A DNA stretch of 64,000 nucleotides from Manihot esculenta (lineage: Eukaryota > Streptophyta > Magnoliopsida > Malpighiales > Euphorbiaceae), in assembly GCF_001659605.2 (NCBI RefSeq), contig NC_035172.2, positions 21,683,973 to 21,747,972 of the forward strand, given 5' to 3'. Each line of letters opens with the position of its first letter. Position 1 is the stretch's first letter. The position numbers were made by a program, and so were the translations under genes. The notes below the pieces were generated by a model, which did no database searches, was not told the DNA's origin, and worked only from the letters and a program-made list of their open reading frames with translations. Shown in pieces: positions 58,178 through 64,000 of the stretch.

Positions 58178-60446
58178 TGTAATACCCGGCTAGAGTCCGG
58201 TACCGGAATTCTTGTCGTCCGGTGGACTCCGGGATGTCGGAATCCTCTAGAAGGGTAGGCGATATGATTTTCTAAAGAAATGTTGTATGTTTTAATGTGT
58301 TAAAGGTAAATGGAACTAGTTTTGAGTTGAAATGAACCAAGGCAGAGGAGCCAAGTTCGGCCGCCGAAGGTAAGTTCGGCCGCTGAAAGTGCCCAATGTT
58401 CTGCTTCCGAAATTCAGGTTCGGCCCCCGAATGTTGCATGGTTTTGCATGCGATTTGGCAGCCGAAGCTGAGTTGCTTAGCCAGCAGGTTTGTATCCCTT
58501 AGTCAGCATGTTGGACAGGTGTTATCACCAGATCATGTCCAGAAGTTGGCCACATCTCCCATGATTTATCTGCAAGCTTTTAGCTGTTCAGGCTAAGGGT
58601 TTCAAAGGTTTTGAAAGTTTTGAAGTTAAAAAGCAAGTTTTGAGGTTTTATAAGTTTGAAGAGAAGTTGATCCATTTCCTTTGTTCAGATCGTTCATCTT
58701 CTTGTTTACAGGAGGTAAGTAAAGATCTTGAACTTGTTTTAATGTTATACAGAAGTTTTATGAAGGTTTGGTTAGAGATGCAAGCTTAGGTTGAAAAATG
58801 ATGTTTTTTTGATGATTTATGCTTGTAAGCATGATTATGTGTTATGTTTGGTTGGGGTTGTTAGGTAATTTTGGACCCCTATGTTCATATACTTGAGTAT
58901 ATGTGTGTTGAGGAAATTGAAATATGCATGTTTTGAGAGATTGAAGGGAAGGAGGAACGTGTTTGCCGTCGGGGCATGAACTCAGGTTCGGCAGCCGAAG
59001 GTGCATTCGGCCGCCGAACCCCTTGCATGGTGGCTTTGGCTGCCACAGCTTGCCCCTGAGTGTTTTTGAGGTTCGGCTCTGTTTGGGGGATTCGGCCGCC
59101 GAAGGTGCCGCCGAAGGTTAGAGACTTTCGTCTCTGGAGTGCCTTTTGGCCCCCGAAACTTGCCCCTGAAAGGGTTCGGCCGCCGAAGCTTGAGATTCGG
59201 CCACCGAAGGTGCTTGAGTTTCGTCTCTGGAGAGGACTTTCGGCCGCCGAACCTGCCGCCGAAAGTGTTCTGTCCAGCATTCTTTTGCATGCTTTGCATG
59301 AATGTTGGAGTGAGTTTAAGGGGATTCTTGGGCCGTTTCATAGAGTTGTTCATAAGCTAGTTTGGTCCCTCATTTCAGTCTATCTGTATAGGTACAGACC
59401 AGAGGAACCAGAGAGAGCAGCAGTGAGTTCTGCTCCAGAGTTGTCAGAGCCTGCAGAGTCAGTCCAGTTAGCCAGAGGTGAGTGGAACTAAACTTAATTC
59501 TTTTACTTGCACAATGGAATGTTTTAACATATCTCATGCATCATGAATATGCAATAGGTTGATTGCATTAGTATCCACAAATATGTTGCATTGCATTGGT
59601 ATTTGATGATGTGAGTGAATGCTGAATGATCCAATAGTCTCAGACAGGAAGTCCAGGAGCCTTTGACTATGCCCTGGCAGGTATAGAGAAGTCCAAGAGC
59701 CTTTGACTACGCCCTGGCAGGTATATAGTAAAGTCCAGGAGCCTTTGACTGCGCCCTAGCAATGGTAAGTACAGAGGTGTTATATACACATATATCTCTA
59801 TGACAGGAAGACCAGGTGCTCGATTCTACGCCCTGGCATAGAGTTACTGGGACTATGTGGTGACAGGTTTACTCTTGATGTGGCTTGTTTGTGCTATGTT
59901 GCATTCCATGAGATCATATTTTACTGAGATGTTTTACTGTTCTACTCACTGGGCTATAGAGCTCATCCCACTCCCTTAACCCCAGTTTTGCAGGTTCAGT
60001 GTACAGGGACAGTCCAGCAGAGTACAGGAAGAGTAAAAAGATTTGTAATAGCTTAGAGTGGACATGTAATAATAAAGAAATGTACTAGTTGTGTATACAG
60101 TTAGACATGTGCTTGACCTAGTGATGTATGTTTTATACATGATCTGTATATGTATCTATGTTTTGCTGTATGTGAAAAACCAGGCTTAACAGGTATGAGT
60201 TAACCCAGCTAGAGTAAGCTCTAATCAGGGGTACAGCGTACAGAGTACAGAGTACAGAGTACAGAGCTAGTGCATGCACAGGTTAAGCCTTGGTTCAGAA
60301 AAGAATTTTTATTTTCACAGGACATGTATGATCATGTATGAGTTTTACAGGTACACAGAGAGTATAGCAGGCTTGCTACGGGTTCTGGCGGCCTTAAGCC
60401 GACCTGAATCCTAGCGCCGGTGACGGTCCATTTTGGGGTCGTTACA
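58178..60446 (+). mobile_element. 5' LTR of element G
   Basis: 2,269 bp from TGTAATACCCGGC to GGGGTCGTTACA. The first part (to about 58,600) matches the divergent solo LTR at 2,848-5,077 (AGTGCCCAATGTT, CCCCGAATGTTGCATGG, CAGATCATGTCCAG), while the rest matches element A and the solo LTR at 22,818. The TATAAAAGGCCCTC segment of A-type LTRs is absent, so its promoter must differ. Dyads are present in two groups (58,353-58,465 and 58,985-59,270), roughly 40-bp AGTCCAGGAGCC repeats at 59,648-59,760, and GTACAGA repeats near 60,225-60,265. Confidence 0.93.
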
Positions 60447-60449
60447 GAT

Positions 60450-60461
60450 TGGTATCAGAGC
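60450..60461 (+). other. Primer-binding site of element G (initiator tRNA-Met type)
   Basis: TGGTATCAGAGC, the perfect complement expected for the 3' end of plant initiator Met tRNA, three bases after the LTR end. Confidence 0.93.
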
Positions 60462-60667
60462 CCTAGGTTCACATGATCGGACCTATAGAGACAGTGTTGG
60501 GCTCATACAGGTTAGAAGTGGTCAAGCACAATAGGAAATCATGTCCACTAGGATAGGGTCTTGAGTCCTATCTGATATGCTATGCCATGAGTGTTGCATG
60601 TGTATTACTGATATGTGATGTTTATGTGCTAAAGTGCTATATTATATGTTGTGTTTCCAGAGTAAAG

Positions 60668-61980
60668 ATGAGAGGAACTCGTCGATCAGCTCGATTGACT
60701 GGAGTCCCACCAGAGAGTGAGAGACCAGCTGCTCGTCCTCCTGCATTGCCCAGGGCAAGGTCTCAGCGATCTAGCAGGGAAGGTACGTCAATAGACCCTC
60801 GAAGGTCTGTAGACGAGAGCAGAAGAGGTACAGCTAGGGGAGGAAGATCAGAGGAAAGGAGGGAGGCTATGGAGATTGACCAGTCGAGAGATGATAGCAT
60901 GGGTATAGGCAGATTTGAGGAAGGTATGGGAGAGTCGCAGGGAGGTGCTCAGGCCTCAGGTTTTGGCTATCCAGCCTTTCCGCAGGACCCAGAGTATCCG
61001 ATGGGAGGTATGTCGGAGTACTCTAGTTTTGTCCCATATCCTCCTTACATGCCTTATATGCCTTATCCTTACTATCCACCATATCCTATGTATCCATCTT
61101 CCCCTACCCATCCAAGTGCAGCACACCCAGAGCCAAATGACCCAGTACCACCACCAGAACCAGTAGCCCCTGTTGTTGACAGACATGAACCTAGCTCATC
61201 TGGAGGTAAAGTCCAAATGACGGAGTACTTGAAATTGGATGCTCCTAAATATAACACGGGAGATGATCCATTTGATTACCTCAGAGCAGTTAGGATGATA
61301 ACCAGTGAATTGGGAGCTGATGATAGGAGAGCCATTGAGATGGCAGGGTTTACACTTAAATGCAAGAAGGCCAGAGAATGGTTCAAGAATTATGTGGAAC
61401 CCAGGATGACCAGCATGTCTTGGGGAGAGTTCGCCAATGACTTTGCAGGGTGGGCTTTTCCTAATAGTTCCAGGGAGATGAAAGTAATTGAATTCGAACA
61501 GTTGAGACAGACAGATGAGATGAGTGTTGATGAATTCACAGATAAATTTCTGGATTTGCTTCAGTATGTGGGTCAAGCCTATGATACTGATCAGAAGAAG
61601 GCAAGGAGATATACTATGAGATTGCATCCCAGGTATGCTTCCTTGATTCTTCCAGCAGAAAAGGAGAGTTTCCATACGATAGTGGACGCAGCCAGGAAAA
61701 TGGAAGCTAGTGCCAATATTCAAAAACAGTCAAAGGCACAGGCTTCGAGTTCTAAAGCCCCCACTCCAGGCAGTAAAAGATGGGATAGAGCAAAAGGAAC
61801 AAAGAGTAAGTTCTGGAGTAAAGTGAAGTCAGGTCTGGGAATAGGTAGTGGCTCAAGCTCTGGCACAGCTCCAGTATGCAGACGATGTGGAAAACCACAT
61901 GGAGGAGTTTGTCGGTTGGGATCTACAGCTTGTTTTCGAGTGGGTAGGAAGGGCATATTGCTCGGGATTGTCCGCAGATG
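60668..61980 (+). CDS. Element G gag (frameshifted at the second zinc knuckle)
   Basis: Start chosen at [15 protein letters not shown] (60,668), shared with element A. An in-frame upstream ATG at 60,587 adds 27 hydrophobic residues with no counterpart and is probably leader. Features: a basic N-terminus, a Pro/Tyr-rich stretch ([20 protein letters not shown]), the Retrotrans_gag core ([54 protein letters not shown]), and the Cys/His cluster [12 protein letters not shown]. In the second cluster the expected CFRCGQEGH reads CFRVGRKG because one base is missing near 61,939 compared with element A. The frame then ends at a TGA (61,979-61,981), while the pol frame takes over. Confidence 0.9.
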
Positions 61981-64000
61981 ACTTTTGCACCATCCCAGCA
62001 GATGTGTTCAGGCAGTGTGGTACAGCCAGTTGTTCGGCCAGTAGCTTCAGTCATGCCTCAGAGTAATGGCAGAGGTAGAGGGAGAGGGGCAGCCTCTACT
62101 TCAGCAGCAGGTTCCCGAGGTGGAAATCCGGTAGCCCCAGAACGGATTTTCACTGTGACACAGGAGGAGGTTAACACGTCGAACACAGTGGTGTCAGGTA
62201 CTCTCATCATTGGGTGTTCCGATGTGTATGCTTTGATGGACCCCGGTGCTTCTCATTCCTTTATTGCTTCGAGAGCCATAGAGAGATTGGGTTTGATCAG
62301 TTCTGAGTTAGAGTATCCTCTCTGGATCAGTGGACCTAAATGTGACCCATCAGTGGCAGTGTCAGTCTGTCATTTCAGTCCAGTGGTTATAGAGGGTAGA
62401 TACCTTCCAGCTGACCTTGTGGTTCTAGATTTGACGGATTTTGATGTCATTCTAGGGATGGATTGGTTATCTACATATAGTGCTACTTTGGACTGTAGAG
62501 AGAAGCTAGTGAGTCTCAGAGACCATGATGGGTCAGAGTGTGTCTTCAGAGGAGACAGGAGAGGTATACCCAGAGGTATGATTTCAGCCCTTCAGGCTCG
62601 TCGTTTGCTTAGGAGGGGTTGTCAGGGGTTTCTAGCTCATGTGAGAGAGCTAGACAGTCAGGTGAGGGAACCAGCCGCAGTACCAGTAGTCCGAGAGTTT
62701 CTCGATGTGTTCCCAGACGATTTGCCAGGACTACCACCTGAGAGGGAGATAGGGTTTGAAATTGAATTACTGTCAGGTACTAGACCTATCTCTATTCCTC
62801 CCTACAGGATGGCGCCAGCAGAGTTAAAGGAGTTGAAAACACAGTTGCAGGACTTGGTAGATAAGGGTTTCATCCGCCCTAGTACCTCACCATGGGGTGC
62901 TCCAGTGCTCTTTGTCAGAAAGAAGGATGGCTCCCTCAGACTTTGTATCGACTATAGACAGTTGAACAAGGTTACTACCAAGAATAGGTATCCTCTACCT
63001 AGGATTGATGATCTATTTGACCAGCTAGCTGGAGCAGGTTGTTGCTCGAAAATAGATCTGAGATCCGGGTATCATCAGTTGAGAGTCAGAGAGGCAGATG
63101 TGCCTAAGACAGCTTTTAGGACCAGATATGGGCATTATGAGTTCTTAGTGATGCCGTTCGGGTTGACTAACGCCCCTGCAGCATTTATGGATCTCATGAA
63201 CAGAGTGTTCAGTGAGTTTCTGGATCACTTTGTCATTGTTTTCATCGATGATATCTTAGTGTATTCCAGAGATGCAGAGGAGCATGCCCAGCATCTGAGG
63301 ATAGTTCTGCAGACACTGAGAGAGCATGGTTTATATGCCAAGTTCTCGAAGTGTGAGTTTTGGTTGAGGAGCATTTCCTTCTTGGGACATGTGGTATCAG
63401 CAGAGGGTATTGAGGTAGATCCCAAGAAGATAGAGGCTGTAGCTAACTGGCCTAGACCCACTACAGTGACTGAGATTAAAAGCTTTCTGGGACTGGCAGG
63501 TTACTACAGGAGGTTCGTTCAGGACTTCTCCAAGATAGCAGCTCCTATGACCAAATTGACTCAGAAGAACCAGAAGTTTATCTGGTCAGACCAGTGTGAA
63601 GAGAGCTTTGAGGAGCTCAAGAGAAGATTGACTACAACACCAGTGTTAGCTCTGCCTGTGAGTCATGAGGACTTCACAGTGTTCTGTGATGCATCTCGAG
63701 TGGGATTGGGTTGTGTTTTGATGCAGAGTGATAGGGTGATAGCTTATGCTTCTAGACAGTTGAAGAAGCACGAGTTGAATTACCCCACCCATGACCTCGA
63801 GATGGCAGCAGTTATCTTTGCACTTAAGATGTGGCGGCATTACCTCTATGGGGTAAAATGCGAGATCTTCACTAATCACAAGAGTTTACAGTACATCTTG
63901 AGTCAGAGAGAGCTGAATTTGAGGCAGAGAAGATGGGTAGAATTGCTCAGTGATTATGATTGTAAGATCCAGTATCATCCGGGTAAGGCGAATGTTGTGG
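61941..64000 (+). CDS. Element G pol: protease, reverse transcriptase, RNase H (continues past the window)
   Basis: The frame is open from the frameshift to base 64,000 without a stop (about 680 codons). Order: rest of the knuckle region, protease with MDPGASHSF near 62,236, then ILGMDWL; RT from about 62,850 ([45 protein letters not shown]) with the intact catalytic [12 protein letters not shown] near 63,246; and RNase H ([13 protein letters not shown] near 63,680, [35 protein letters not shown]). In element A the same protein has eight stops. Integrase and chromodomain would follow outside. Gag and pol form one frame in A, so the 1-bp loss is the only visible lesion of G. Confidence 0.94.

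Larger units (their letters stand above)
58178..64000 (+). mobile_element. Element G: young Tekay-type Ty3/gypsy retrotransposon, right part outside the window
   Basis: 5' LTR, primer-binding site, gag and pol follow in normal order on the + strand. It is the same family as element A (gag and pol match almost throughout), but there are no nonsense codons in the visible part, only one frameshift. It inserted into the R cluster at 58,177. The bases before it are TTTGG; the partner duplication and 3' LTR lie outside. Age and activity cannot be judged without the second LTR. Confidence 0.93.

Noticed and set aside
60587..60667. Upstream in-frame ATG extending element G gag by 27 residues
   Set aside because: The extension is hydrophobic leader sequence not typical for gag, and the ATG at 60,668 begins the part shared with element A.
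60956..61186. Trp/Ile/Arg-rich antisense ORF opposite G gag
   Set aside because: A shadow of the Pro/Tyr-rich gag segment; no independent support.

Overview
This is a repeat-dominated segment of a plant nuclear genome, almost certainly a eudicot. Evidence: a spliced NPH3/RPT2-type BTB gene, Athila-, Tat-, Tekay- and CRM-type Ty3/gypsy elements, a Copia remnant, a plant LINE ORF1 and very AT-rich intergenic DNA. I suspect Malpighiales/Euphorbiaceae (a cassava- or rubber-tree-like genome), but that is an impression of the repeats and not a demonstrated assignment. I see no prokaryotic features, tRNA or rRNA genes.

Bases 1-31,067 are a nest of retrotransposons resolved by target-site duplications (TSDs). 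The base layer is a Tat-lineage element on the + strand (element B; gag at 1-698, protease-RT-RNaseH at 12,967-15,067, second RNaseH and integrase at 27,167-28,811, then a 107-bp tandem repeat and an antisense ORF). A Tekay-type chromovirus with about 2.25-kb LTRs (element A, minus strand, 704-12,966, TSD ACTAC) sits in its gag/protease region. Inside A's 3' LTR lies a divergent solo LTR (TSD CCCAT), which itself carries a copy of a short SINE/TRIM-like repeat (family R). An Athila-type element (element C, minus strand, 15,068-27,166) sits in B's second RNaseH domain, lacks its whole RT/RNaseH region, and was hit by two solo LTRs of the Tekay family (TSDs TTCCC and TTCTC).

Bases 31,068-37,000 hold decayed fragments: a Tekay-like pol (element D), an LTR-like end, a Copia gag scrap and an unidentified ORF tail with 63-bp repeats. 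The one well-supported cellular gene is at 38,405-40,682 (minus strand, four coding exons, 663 residues): a BTB-NPH3 protein. A CRM-like chromovirus remnant (element E) occupies 42,108-47,021, followed by a LINE ORF1 remnant. Bases 48,458-56,305 are AT-rich intergenic DNA containing a foldback/MITE-like element and a small Cys-rich ORF that looks like a conserved plant protein.

Bases 56,306-58,177 hold an Athila-like gag remnant broken by a cluster of five R units, two of them head to head as a large palindrome. The window ends in a young Tekay element (element G, + strand, 58,178 to beyond the window) whose pol frame stays open to the edge, with one 1-bp frameshift at the gag zinc knuckle. 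A and G are the same family, so their comparison shows how A was inactivated: six TAG stops, all at CHG sites, and an Asp-to-Asn change in the RT catalytic pair, all of the type expected from deamination of methylated cytosines. I found no new multi-gene system. The most unusual items are the R palindrome cluster, the antisense ORF of the Tat element, the palindrome-studded LTRs and the mosaic LTR of G.
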